NCBI GenBank assembly: GCA_947630455.1 | Contig: CANRHP010000003.1 | Coordinates: 1 to 32,549, forward strand | Direction of reading: 5' to 3' | Source of the DNA: an uncultured Clostridia bacterium | GTDB taxonomy: Bacteria; Bacillota; Clostridia; Christensenellales; CAG-314 | Length of the DNA stretch: 32,549 bases | Shown here: positions 16,460 through 26,100 of the stretch, piece after piece | Layout of the letters: every line of letters starts with the position of its first letter | Numbering within the stretch: the stretch's first letter is position 1 | Made by a program: the position numbers and the translations under genes | Notes under the pieces: model-generated | Told to the model about the DNA's origin: nothing | The model's database searches: none | What the model saw: only the letters and a program-made list of their open reading frames with translations

Positions 16460-16951
16460 ATGATTAAAGCACCGAAATTCGAAAAAGTATCATTTGAAAT
16501 TTTTGCGGCAAACGGCAACAAGGACGTATACGACGAAATATCATTACCTCGGCGCGCCACACGCAAAAGCGCGGGATACGACTTTTTTGCTCCGACGGAT
16601 ATAGATCTCGCCCCTGCCGAAACGGTAACGGTAGCAACGGGAGTCTGCGCTTTAATGCCTGACAACGTGTGTCTGATGATTTTCCCTCGAAGCGGACTTG
16701 GCTTCAAATACCGTCTCCGTCTCGACAATACCGTAGGGATTATCGACGCAGACTACAGCGACAGCAGTAATGAGGGACATATATTTGTGCGAATGACCAA
16801 CGAAAGCGACAAGCCCTTGCACATAGACAAGGGTACCGCATTTGCGCAAGGTATATTTGTGCATTACCTGTTGACTGAAAACGATCACGTAACCGCCTGT
16901 CGCAACGGCGGTTTGGGCTCAACGTCGCCCTCAAAAGGATCGGGCAAGTGA
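16460..16951 (+). CDS. dut: dUTP diphosphatase (dUTPase)
   Basis: A 163-residue homotrimeric-type dUTPase that hydrolyses dUTP to dUMP, keeping uracil out of DNA and supplying dTMP synthesis. All five motifs are present: I SAGYDFFAP (37-45), II RSGLG (77-81), III GIIDADYS (93-100), IV GTAFAQGI (125-132) and V GGLGSTS (150-156). The insertion DSSNEGHI after motif III is the form common in Clostridia and some phages. A reading frame from a GTG at 16430 is open but overlaps the -10 box, so the ATG at 16460, with AGGA upstream, is the start. No phage genes are nearby, so this appears to be a cellular copy. Confidence 0.93.
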   Translation: MIKAPKFEKVSFEIFAANGNKDVYDEISLPRRATRKSAGYDFFAPTDIDLAPAETVTVATGVCALMPDNVCLMIFPRSGLGFKYRLRLDNTVGIIDADYSDSSNEGHIFVRMTNESDKPLHIDKGTAFAQGIFVHYLLTENDHVTACRNGGLGSTSPSKGSGK

Positions 16952-17043
16952 CATCAAAAGCTTTTTAATTCTGTTCAGTGAAAAAACTCTCTGAAACACG
17001 ACAAGTTGAAAGTTTATTTTAGCATCTAAAACCGTTTGTAAAC

Positions 17044-17071
17044 ATAACGTCCCGAGATTTCGGGACGTTAT
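17044..17071. terminator. Convergent dut/uvrC terminator hairpin
   Basis: ATAACGTCCCGA (17044-17055) and TCGGGACGTTAT (17060-17071) form a perfect 12-bp stem with a 4-nt loop. It overlaps the last base of the uvrC stop codon and lies 92 nt after dut. T-tracts are weak on both sides. The rest of the dut-uvrC gap shows nothing else. Confidence 0.6.
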
Positions 17072-18888
17072 TATTCATGTAGATACTTGTACAAAGCCTC
17101 GGCGGCAGGTCTTGTCATACTCGGAGTGTCGGCGATTTCCTCAACGGTGGCCGCTCTCAAAGCGTCCATAGATTTGAATTTTCTGTGCAGTTCGATTCGG
17201 CGTTTTTCGCCTATGCCCGGCACGTCCTGAAGTACCGACCTGATACTCGTCTTGTTGTGCAATTTACGAAAATAAGTAATGGCAAAACGGTGACTTTCGT
17301 CTCGAATATTGATAAGCAAATTGAGCGCATAGCTGTTGCGAGGCAAATAGGTGGGCTCATTTGTGCCCAAAGTGTACACCAATTCCTGCTGCTTGGCAAG
17401 AGACACCAGCTGCACGTCAACGCCCGCCTCCTCCATTGCCTGACGCGCATAGTCCAGCTGACCCAGACCGCCGTCCACCACGATCAAGTCGGGAGTTTTT
17501 CCAAATACGCCGTCGTCCTCCTTCATTCGTTCAAAACGTCTAAGCAGCACTTCGCGCATGCTTGCAAAGTCGTTGGCGCCTTCCACTGTACGTATCTTGA
17601 ATCGGCGATACTGCGAGGAGTCTTTTTGTCCGTTGGTAAATACGACCATACTTGCAACCTTGTCTACCCCCTGTACGTTGCTTATATCGTAGCACTCCAC
17701 GCGCGTAGGAAGCTTTTTGAGACGCAGCATTTCCTTCAGCTGCATCACGGCACCGTGAGTTGTATTATACTTTTTGTCTATTGCGGTCTGACTCTTTGTA
17801 AGATACTCCACTGCGTTGCGGTAGGACATATCCACAAGACGTTTTTTGTCCTGCATTTTAGGACAGTATATTTTAGTATTGGTACCCGTCTTTTCCGTAA
17901 TGAGCTGTTGAAGCTGTAGAGCGTCGGACAACTCCACATTTGTGTAAATTTCGCCGCAAAGCTTTACAAGCTGACAATATTCCGCCAAAAAACTTGACAA
18001 AGTCTGCGCTTCGTCCAATCCCGCGTCGGAGACCGCATTATTTTCGGAAAAAACAACCTTGCCGCCTCGGATCATAGTATGGTTGACAACGCAGTTTTTA
18101 CCGTTGGACGCCACGGCGAACATGTCGTAATCCACAAATTTGTTAAGCACCACTATCCGCTGTTGACTTATTTTGTCTATCAGCTGCAAATAGCGTTTGT
18201 AGGTAAGTGCTTGCTCGTACTGCATTTTTTCGGACGCGGCAAGCATTTTTTCCTCCAACACCTTACGCACTTCGGCGTCGTCGCCGCTGAGAAAAGCTAC
18301 GGCGCGATTTACAATTGCGCGATATTGTTCCTTAGTCACCCTTCCTATACAGGGTGCACAGCATCTGCCGATGTGATAATTGAGACAAGGACGGAAATTT
18401 TTGGGCAGCTTGGCAAAATTGAAATTGCATGTAACGGTGGGAAACACGCTGCCGAGAATTTCAAGAAAAGCTTTTGCTCCACCCTGCGTTATAGGTCCGA
18501 AATAGCGCCACTTGTCCTTGGTCAGCTTTCGTGTGGACACGAATTTTGGATAGTCGGCTCGCAGATTTACCTTGATGTAGGGATATTGCTTGTCGTCCTT
18601 AAGCAGAATATTGTAGGGTGGAGTGTACTTTTTGATAAGAGTATTTTCGAGACTCAACGCGTCCGTTTCGCTCGCGGTGATAATATAGCGAAAATCGGCA
18701 ACGTGACTGAGCATTGCCAAAACCTTCTCCGTCTTGTTGCCGGAGGCGTGAAAGTACTGCCGCACGCGGTTTTTAAGTATCTTTGCCTTACCTACGTACA
18801 AAACGTTGCCGTCGGCGTCATACATAATATACACACCCGGTTCGTCCGGAAGATTTTTCAGTTTTGTTTGCAAATCGACTTTTTCCAT
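17071..18888 (-). CDS. uvrC: Excinuclease ABC subunit C
   Basis: A 605-residue UvrC that makes both incisions in nucleotide excision repair after UvrA/UvrB damage recognition. The GIY-YIG domain covers about residues 1-95 (GVYIMY, VLYVGKA, R41, E81), the cysteine-rich CLNYHIGRCCAPC corresponds to the UvrC 4Fe-4S region, a UVR (UvrB-binding) helix lies near 205-240, the RNase H-like endonuclease domain carries ECYDISNVQG, and the C-terminal helix-hairpin-helix reads LQDVPGIGEKRRIEL. uvrA1 and uvrB are not in the window. The ATG has no ribosome site and lies 6 nt after TATAAT, so the mRNA is probably leaderless. It is transcribed separately from the unit upstream, which ends in a strong terminator. 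Confidence 0.96.
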   Translation of the reverse strand: MEKVDLQTKLKNLPDEPGVYIMYDADGNVLYVGKAKILKNRVRQYFHASGNKTEKVLAMLSHVADFRYIITASETDALSLENTLIKKYTPPYNILLKDDKQYPYIKVNLRADYPKFVSTRKLTKDKWRYFGPITQGGAKAFLEILGSVFPTVTCNFNFAKLPKNFRPCLNYHIGRCCAPCIGRVTKEQYRAIVNRAVAFLSGDDAEVRKVLEEKMLAASEKMQYEQALTYKRYLQLIDKISQQRIVVLNKFVDYDMFAVASNGKNCVVNHTMIRGGKVVFSENNAVSDAGLDEAQTLSSFLAEYCQLVKLCGEIYTNVELSDALQLQQLITEKTGTNTKIYCPKMQDKKRLVDMSYRNAVEYLTKSQTAIDKKYNTTHGAVMQLKEMLRLKKLPTRVECYDISNVQGVDKVASMVVFTNGQKDSSQYRRFKIRTVEGANDFASMREVLLRRFERMKEDDGVFGKTPDLIVVDGGLGQLDYARQAMEEAGVDVQLVSLAKQQELVYTLGTNEPTYLPRNSYALNLLINIRDESHRFAITYFRKLHNKTSIRSVLQDVPGIGEKRRIELHRKFKSMDALRAATVEEIADTPSMTRPAAEALYKYLHE

Positions 18889-18894
18889 AAATTT

Positions 18895-18924
18895 ATTATA
18901 TCACAAACTTGTGTGTGATAACAA
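18895..18924 (-). promoter_or_regulatory. uvrC promoter with internal palindrome, apparently leaderless
   Basis: TTGTTA (18919-18924), 18-nt spacer, TATAAT (18895-18900) on the minus strand, with an extended TGA before the -10. Six nucleotides (AAATTT) separate the -10 box from the ATG. The spacer holds TATCACA (18899-18905) and TGTGATA (18914-18920) around 8 nt, with an inner CACAA-AC-TTGTG palindrome (18902-18913): a good operator position. Confidence 0.75.
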
Positions 18925-18925
18925 T

Positions 18926-18954
18926 AAAAAAATCCCCAACAGCAAGGTTGGGGA
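18926..18954 (-). terminator. Rho-independent terminator of the addB-addA-membrane protein unit
   Basis: TCCCCAAC (18933-18940) and GTTGGGGA (18947-18954) form a perfect 8-bp stem with a 6-nt loop, followed on the minus strand by seven T (18926-18932). It starts 12 nt after the stop of the upstream gene and sits directly next to the uvrC -35 box. Confidence 0.92.
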
Positions 18955-18965
18955 CTACGGCTATA

Positions 18966-19700
18966 TCAAACGGGCTTGTGTTGAGCGTTTTTTGCATAGG
19001 CTTGGAGCAGCCCGTTAAGAGCAAGATTTATTCTACGCTGCTCCTCTACGGTTCGGTTTTCGCTCAAGCCCTTACTTTGCAATATTTCGCTGGCCTTGCC
19101 TACCGTGGCATCGGTAACTTCCGCTTTATTCAGCTTTGTAAGCGCTTTGACGGTATCGTCTATCTCGGTTTCGTGACTTTTGGGCGTGCATGCCGTCAGC
19201 TGACTGACGAATTTTGCAAATATCTGTTTTGCTCGACGCGTATATTTTTTGGAAATTGCTCTGTCGATGATCATAAACAGCGTAAACGTCAACCAAAATA
19301 CCGCTTGTATAATGATATACACAAAATTTTGTCGAACAAGCGCAAACACACCGATATATGCGGCTGTCGCTACAGACGTTACAATCAGCAGCCACAAAGC
19401 GGTAACACGCTTTTTGAGAGGTACAAATTCAAAAACCAACGCGGGCTTGTCGGTGCCGCAATTGACAAAAGCGCGCCACTGTCTGCGATATTCGTTCGGC
19501 AGCGCCGCCATATACAAGGCTGTTTTGGCGGGATAGGAACGTATATTGAGCGTACACGCGGCAAGCTTTTTATTTTGTCTGACGTAAGGATTGCGCAGCC
19601 AGTTTATGAGAGCGAATAAGGTCAACGCTCCAAACAATGCGCCTAACACCCATATACGATAGGTGTCCATCAAAGTGAAAATTTTCATTAAGTAATACAT
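18966..19700 (-). CDS. Unrecognised three-helix membrane protein downstream of addA
   Basis: A 244-residue protein of no family I recognise. One membrane helix lies at about residues 14-35 (WVLGALFGALTLFALINWL), then a basic soluble stretch of about 60 residues. Two further helices follow at about 99-118 and 122-145, then a hydrophilic C-terminal region of about 100 residues with a helical, charged pattern ending near QRRINLALNGLLQAYAKN. The start at 19700 is set by GGAGG 5 nt upstream; an in-frame ATG at 19742 lacks one. It follows addA by 116 nt, and only a weak stem lies between, so cotranscription with addBA is possible. A link to DNA repair is not shown. Confidence 0.75.
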   Translation of the reverse strand: MYYLMKIFTLMDTYRIWVLGALFGALTLFALINWLRNPYVRQNKKLAACTLNIRSYPAKTALYMAALPNEYRRQWRAFVNCGTDKPALVFEFVPLKKRVTALWLLIVTSVATAAYIGVFALVRQNFVYIIIQAVFWLTFTLFMIIDRAISKKYTRRAKQIFAKFVSQLTACTPKSHETEIDDTVKALTKLNKAEVTDATVGKASEILQSKGLSENRTVEEQRRINLALNGLLQAYAKNAQHKPV

Positions 19701-19816
19701 ATTTACCTCCGTTTTGTCAAAGTGTTGCCACAAGCATTTCAATTAAAACAATAACGAAGATAAAATCGTACAAAAAAGAAGACACTTTGTAGAAAGTTGA
19801 CGCTTTTGCAATATAT

Positions 19817-22800
19817 TTACATTTCGATCAGTTTGTTGTCCGCAACGGACAGAACATAACACTTTATTTTTTTGATGCCGCAAATACGTTCTACTGCCAA
19901 GCGGTAGCTGTTAAGCTGTGCTGCGTAGCGTTTGGCAATAAGGTCGGAACGGTTTGTATACTTAAAATCAATGACGGTCGCATTGTCCTCGCCCAAAATC
20001 AGAAGGTCGATCACGCCCTGCAGCATCACCTCGTCGAGTGAACTTATACCGTCGGCTTCATACAGCTCTCCGTAACGCGCAGTAAGCATAAAAGGAAGCT
20101 CGTGATAAACCTTGCCGCCGCACAACAACCTTTGCAAATCGGGGTTGTGCAGGGTTTTGTATATCAATTCGACATCCAGCCTGTCCGCAAGCTTTTGCTC
20201 TATTCTGCCGTCGTTTACCAGCGAAGCGATACAATCCCTTATTCCATTTACGTCGGAAAGATAATCCACATATTGATACACCTTGTGGTAAGCGGTACCC
20301 AATTCGTTGCGATTGCCGTCGTCACTGATTACCGGCTCGGGCTGAGGATCCTCTGTTGTATCTATGTACTCTTTGTCAAGCGCCGAACTGACAACCTTGG
20401 CGGGCATTGTGCATGCATCGCGATGAGCGTACGTAAAATCGAGCTTTTGCCTAACCTCCTCTACGCTGACCGTTTGCTCACACAAACAGTTTTGCTCAAT
20501 CGACTGAGCTTCGTGAACGCTGTCATAAACGTTTACCTCCACTCCGCTGCTCAAGGTTTTATTGCCGTACCTGCCAAAAAGCGCGTGGTGAAGCCAGTCT
20601 AAATGGCTCATTGCTCGAGTTGGCTGCTTGGGGAGCCTTGTGAGAGCTTCCTCATCCACCGTGGCAACCAAATCGAGAGCATATTTGGCACGCGTCAACG
20701 CCACGTAAAGCAGGCGCATTTCTTCCTCGCGCTGCTTTAGCTGATTTAACAGATCACAGGCGAAGGCTCCTACGGTTTCGGCAGTGCGCATGGTTGTCAC
20801 ATTGTAGTAGTCCAACGCGACGCCCAATTCGGTATTGGTTTTGAGCGCATATTTGTCGAAATTGAAGCGCGTTTCCAAACCCGCTACAATAACAATGGGA
20901 AACTCCAACCCTTTGGATGCGTGCATGGTCATCAAACGCACGGCGTTTGGGGTGTTTTGCACGTCCGGACTTTGCTCTGTCGTTTCGTCTATATAGGAGA
21001 GAAATTTATCCACGCTTTGAGCGTAGCTTGCACCTTTAATACTGTCCAAGAAATCATAAAGCTTGCTCAAACGCAATCCGCCGTTGACAAGTCCTTGTAC
21101 CGAAAGAGCATAATTTTTCTTTTCTATCACTCTAAGCACAGTTTCACACACGGTGGCGCTGCGCGAATAAAAACGAATATCTGTCAAAAAGCTCAAAAAC
21201 TTTCTGATTTTGTCCGCAATACAGCTGCCGCATTTTGAATATGCAAGCAGGCGTTCATAAAAAGGCACCCGTCCCTCGGTGTCAAGACGCACAGAAACAA
21301 GCTCCTGCTCGGTAAGCTCGCCGAAGCAGAGACATGCGCCTACAAGCGGAACATCGTTGTAAGGATTGTCAACGACACGAAGCAGATTTATTATGTCACG
21401 AACCTCCTTGTTGGTGTAACCCTCCACCTTGAAGGATCCTGCAACGGGAATGTTGCGGGAAATGAGCGTGTTGTAAATATCCACGGCTTTGTTAGTCATG
21501 CCGCGCATAAGAATAACCACATCGCCGTAACCAATGCGCCGCTGTTTACCGTTGCTGTCCGTGTACACCTTGCCTACGTATTCCCCTATACGGTTTGCGA
21601 TCAATTCTCCTTGCTTGATACCGTCGTCAAGTTCAAGCTCAGCGGTAATATCATATATATCCTCAACGATTTTCTTTTCCGTTTCCGTTTTAAGTACGTA
21701 GTCCACTCTAACCGACGAGGTTTGCAATACCGGAGAAGTGCTGCCCGTTAACTGCGCCGTTCCTTCGTAATTCACCCTTCCGAAGGCTTCGGTCATCAGT
21801 CCGTTGAATATGCTGTTGACAAAACCGAGTATCTCGCCGTTGCTGCGGAAGTTGTCGTTCAGCTCTATCACCTCACCCGACTGCTCCCGTTTATAACGGA
21901 AGTACTTGTCCGCAAAAATATTCGGATCACAGCCGCGGAAACCGTATATGGATTGTTTTACATCGCCGACCATAAAAAGCTTGTTCGGTTGCGCCAAAAT
22001 ATTTATGATGGACTCCTGTACGGGATTGGTGTCCTGATATTCGTCCACAAACACAAGCTTATATCGACTGTGTATATCCGCAAGAGTTTTTTCGTCGTGA
22101 AGAAGCTTGAGCGAAAGGTGTTCCAAATCGTTGAAATCCACTCCGCCGCGTTGTCGTTTTTCCTCGACAAACAACTCGTCGAACCGAGTTACCAGCTCCA
22201 CAAGCTTGTCAACATGGACAACGGAAAGCGCCATTTCCTGCCAAAGTGTTTCAAGGGACAGCGAACGGCTTAGAGACAGGTACTTTTTGATACGATCCTC
22301 TCGTACCTCTGCCAACTGCTTGTAATGACTGCGGATACTGGTTTCGAAATCGGATAAACAAACATTCGGTTTTTTGCGCGGAAGGGGCTCCAAAGTGAGC
22401 TTCTCCAAACCGTTGAGCGCCTTCTGTAAATTGTCAGAAGGAATAGCGGCAAGTCTTGATGCATTTTCGTGAAGCACGCAGGCATAGGCTTCGTTCTCTT
22501 CATCGGCTCGGGCAGCAAGCGCAGACATATTTTCTATCTGATATTGCAGCATTTGGGCAATATCCTTTAACAGCGTCTGCACAATGGGGTTGTCCTCGCT
22601 GTATGTTACAAAGTTTTCGCGGTGAGCCGCATACCAAGCGGGGAAATCCTCCAGACATCTACCGAAGTCATACAGTCTCATAAGCGCGTCTCGGAAGTTA
22701 TCTTCTCTGCGGTGAGTGGAAAAGATCTTGTAAACCTCCCGAAAAACAGGATCGTCCTTGCCAAAATATTCCGCAAAAAGATTATTCAATGCATTTTTAC

Positions 22801-23194
22801 GCAATGCGGCGACAGTGACCGTATCCAAAATTTCGAATGCCGGGTCGATATCAACAACATAAAAATAGTTGCGCAGCAGGTCGCTGCAAAAGGAGTGCAA
22901 TGTACAAATAGCGGCGTTGTCAAGCTTTTCCAACTGGTCGGCGATACGAGGGCTGTCGCTTAATTCGGACAGCTTATCCGCAAGACGTGCCTTCATCTCC
23001 GCAGCGGCAAGATTGGTGAATGTAACAATGACCATTTCCGACACGTCATAGCCTTCTTGCAATAAAGCCAATACCCGTCGTATCATGGTGGTGGTTTTGC
23101 CGGTGCCCGCAGAAGCAGATACAAGCATATTACGGCCGCGAAGATCTATAACTTTTTTTTGAGCAGGCGTAAGCCGGAAATCATTTGTTTTCAT
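19817..23194 (-). CDS. addA: ATP-dependent helicase/nuclease subunit A (AddA)
   Basis: A 1,125-residue AddA, the motor subunit of the AddAB helicase-nuclease that processes double-strand breaks for RecA loading, equivalent to RecBCD. Walker A ASAGTGKT is at residues 27-34, followed by VTFTNLAAAEMKARL, DEYQDTNPVQ, GDVKQSIYGFRG and LYVALTRAKYALDLV. The C-terminal RecB-type nuclease domain has GTAYHKVYQ, GVIDLLI and the catalytic DFKY with D1076 and K1078. It overlaps the end of addB by 14 bp, so the subunits are translated in step. The ribosome site (AGAGG) is about 11 nt upstream, within addB. It is slightly shorter than B. subtilis AddA. Confidence 0.95.
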   Translation of the reverse strand: MKTNDFRLTPAQKKVIDLRGRNMLVSASAGTGKTTTMIRRVLALLQEGYDVSEMVIVTFTNLAAAEMKARLADKLSELSDSPRIADQLEKLDNAAICTLHSFCSDLLRNYFYVVDIDPAFEILDTVTVAALRKNALNNLFAEYFGKDDPVFREVYKIFSTHRREDNFRDALMRLYDFGRCLEDFPAWYAAHRENFVTYSEDNPIVQTLLKDIAQMLQYQIENMSALAARADEENEAYACVLHENASRLAAIPSDNLQKALNGLEKLTLEPLPRKKPNVCLSDFETSIRSHYKQLAEVREDRIKKYLSLSRSLSLETLWQEMALSVVHVDKLVELVTRFDELFVEEKRQRGGVDFNDLEHLSLKLLHDEKTLADIHSRYKLVFVDEYQDTNPVQESIINILAQPNKLFMVGDVKQSIYGFRGCDPNIFADKYFRYKREQSGEVIELNDNFRSNGEILGFVNSIFNGLMTEAFGRVNYEGTAQLTGSTSPVLQTSSVRVDYVLKTETEKKIVEDIYDITAELELDDGIKQGELIANRIGEYVGKVYTDSNGKQRRIGYGDVVILMRGMTNKAVDIYNTLISRNIPVAGSFKVEGYTNKEVRDIINLLRVVDNPYNDVPLVGACLCFGELTEQELVSVRLDTEGRVPFYERLLAYSKCGSCIADKIRKFLSFLTDIRFYSRSATVCETVLRVIEKKNYALSVQGLVNGGLRLSKLYDFLDSIKGASYAQSVDKFLSYIDETTEQSPDVQNTPNAVRLMTMHASKGLEFPIVIVAGLETRFNFDKYALKTNTELGVALDYYNVTTMRTAETVGAFACDLLNQLKQREEEMRLLYVALTRAKYALDLVATVDEEALTRLPKQPTRAMSHLDWLHHALFGRYGNKTLSSGVEVNVYDSVHEAQSIEQNCLCEQTVSVEEVRQKLDFTYAHRDACTMPAKVVSSALDKEYIDTTEDPQPEPVISDDGNRNELGTAYHKVYQYVDYLSDVNGIRDCIASLVNDGRIEQKLADRLDVELIYKTLHNPDLQRLLCGGKVYHELPFMLTARYGELYEADGISSLDEVMLQGVIDLLILGEDNATVIDFKYTNRSDLIAKRYAAQLNSYRLAVERICGIKKIKCYVLSVADNKLIEM

Positions 23195-26100
23195 TTTTAA
23201 CGATCCTCTCTATCGCGGTTTTATCCACATCGGCAAGCACCTCACGCGCATTGGTCGTTATTGTGTCGCCAAAATCACATATACTTTTGTAATCGCAGTA
23301 GTCGCAAGCACCTTCATAAGGATTGACGGAAGCATAGCCTTGCCGCATAAGCTCACCTGCGCGGCGGATAAGCTCAAATGTGTATTGCGTTTGACTGTCA
23401 AATTGTTCATCGGTAAGCAAACGTATGTTGCCGCTTCTCATATTAAACTCCCCCTTAGATGTGAGGGAAAGCCCCAGCTTGCGGCTTTTGCCCGCTGCCA
23501 ATTTGCGGTCGATTTGCTTGGCAACATCAAGCTCGCGTAGTGTACGGCCGTTGTACACATAATCGTCCTCGGCGTCCACTGCCGAAAAATTGTCGTGCAT
23601 ATTGAAATAGTAAAAGCCTGCCGGACGCTTTCCCGTCAAATCCTCCACAGCCTTTACGTAGACGGGAAGCTGCATTTTGTGTCCTATGTATAGTTCCTTT
23701 TCGCCGTATTCGGATGCCGCAGCCCCGCTTTTGTAATCGACAACCACAAATCTGTCACCGCAAACGTCAACGCGGTCTATTTTGCCTACAAGCTTAAAGC
23801 TTCCGCCTTCAAAGTCTACAACAACGGGCGGCAGACCGCCGTCGCCGCCAAAACTCAACTCCGTTGCATAATTAACGAAATCGGAATCACGAAACTGCTG
23901 CTTTACGACCTTGCACATACGTATGCTTTCCGAGCAAAGTTGGGATAAAATACCCGCCATTTTGACATCGTTTTTCAGCCCGCGGTAAAAATCGTCACTC
24001 ATGGCGAGCTCGAATTTTTCTTTCGCCTTTTGCTCGGTAATTTCGTCCGTCTCCTCAACATCCATGTCCCTTACATACGTTTCCAACACTGCGTGAAGCA
24101 CATTGCCAAGATCACTGGATTGCAGCTCAGCTACAGTGCGCGGTTTGACGTTTAATCCATATTGAATATAAAAACGGTAGGGACACTTGAAAAAATCCGT
24201 AAGCTGGCTTACGCTGGTGGCGGAATTTTTGAAATAAAGCTCTCCGCCGCGCGGAACATTGATCTCTCTGCCGCCGGTACTTTGCAAATACCGCTTCATT
24301 TCGTCGCCGAATAAAATTTGCAATGCGTCAAAGGATGGCATGTTCACAGGTGTGCGATCGCGAAGCTTCCGGTTGTTGACAATCAACTTAGTCTTTGCCT
24401 GCTTTTCCGTATATATATCCTCATCAACAACACTTTTTACTTGAAGCGGTGCACCGTTGGAGGTAAACAAGGCGCACAGTTGTCTGACGAATGACGAAGC
24501 CGTCAGTTTGTCCGCCCCGTCGGAAGCGGCATAGGAAACGTACAAAAAATCCGTCGGCTCCAACAACAGCTGAAACAAACTGAACCGCTCGCGACGGTTT
24601 TCCGTAAAAATCTGCGGCTCAACATTTATCCCGCCCATTGCCAAATCGCTTATATTTCGATCGGTAAGCAGCTTTGTATCCCTTTTCACAATGGGCATGT
24701 CGCCTTGATTTGCACCCAGCAGCGCAAGAAATTTGACATCATGTTTGCGCGCTTTCGCCATGTTTGCAAAAATAACGCAATCGTTGTGAACAGGTATTAC
24801 GGAAATTTTGACAGCGCTCAGCCCCGTTAGGAATAATTTGAGAAATTCGTCTAGCTTGACATAACGCGCACCCAGCACTTTTTCCGCTTGAGTAAGAACA
24901 TTTTCCAGCTTGTCCGCAACCTGCGCAGTAACTTTACTTTCGAAATCCAACCCACACTGTTGCTGCATCTCGGCAAATTTGACATTTTGTTCTTTCAACC
25001 CGCAGTGCTCGATAAATTTACGCACAAAATCAACATATTCCGCAACAGTTGCGGAGTTTGAAGCTTTAACTGTACTAAAAAGGTCGTTAAACCGTTTACG
25101 AAAAGCGTCGGCTTTGTCAAAACCCGGTTCCTCTCGACCGAGAACGAAGCTGTCGTAACGGAAAGAAACATTGTATTTGAGACAGTAATTCTCAAAGAAA
25201 TAGACGCTGTCATCAGCATTAAAGCCCGCAAAAAACGGGTTTTTGACAAAGGGCAAAACGCTTGTCAACTTACCGTTGTTGCGACATAAAGTGAGATAAT
25301 CTACAGTGAAACGCGTATACGGATGATCGGAAAGCGCGTATTGCCTATCGCAAAAATATGGTATATCAAAGTCGGCAAAAATAGTGGAGACGGCATTTGA
25401 ATATTTTGCCAAATCACTCGTAACAACGTATATGTCTTTGAAACGACGCTTGTCATCCCTACGCACATATTGTTGAATTTTGCACGCCAATGCATAGACT
25501 TCATCAAAACGCGTTGCCCCCTCGAATATTTCCAAATAACCACCCGCATCTATAGGCTGTTCGTTGCAATACCTAAATAAATTGTTGCCTATGTGAGCGG
25601 CGAATCTGTGTGCATACCTTGTTTCATAACATTGAATGTCGGGAGAAATTCCGTTGCGGCGGCACATTGTAAGCAGTCCGTTGTAAATATCATTGAGATA
25701 TAGTCTATCGTCTCTTTTGTCGTCACTCGCACAACATGCAACCGTAACGCCCATGCTTTTGATCGCCAATTGTTCCACGAGCGCAAGCTCCTGTGCCGAA
25801 AAATTGTCGAAATCATACAGATAGAAATATCCGTTTACAGCAAAATCCGTTTGCTTAATTACTTCGCACAGCTTGCTGAGCTTGTCCGCCGAATCCATAA
25901 ATCTATCTTTTGTAAATTCAAGATATTGGCGATATATAAGCGCAATATCCTGAGCCTTACCCTTAACGCTCTTGGGCAAATCCGCAAGCAGCATATTTGG
26001 CGTCACCCGACAATACTTCATCATGCTGACCGTTTCGTAGATATTCTCGGCAAAGCCCGGTGTCTCTACACCCTTTGTAAAACAACAAAGCTGTTCCTTA

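Noticed and set aside
16460..16951. Prophage origin of dut
   Set aside because: The protein form occurs in phages, but no other phage gene, integrase or att repeat is present nearby.
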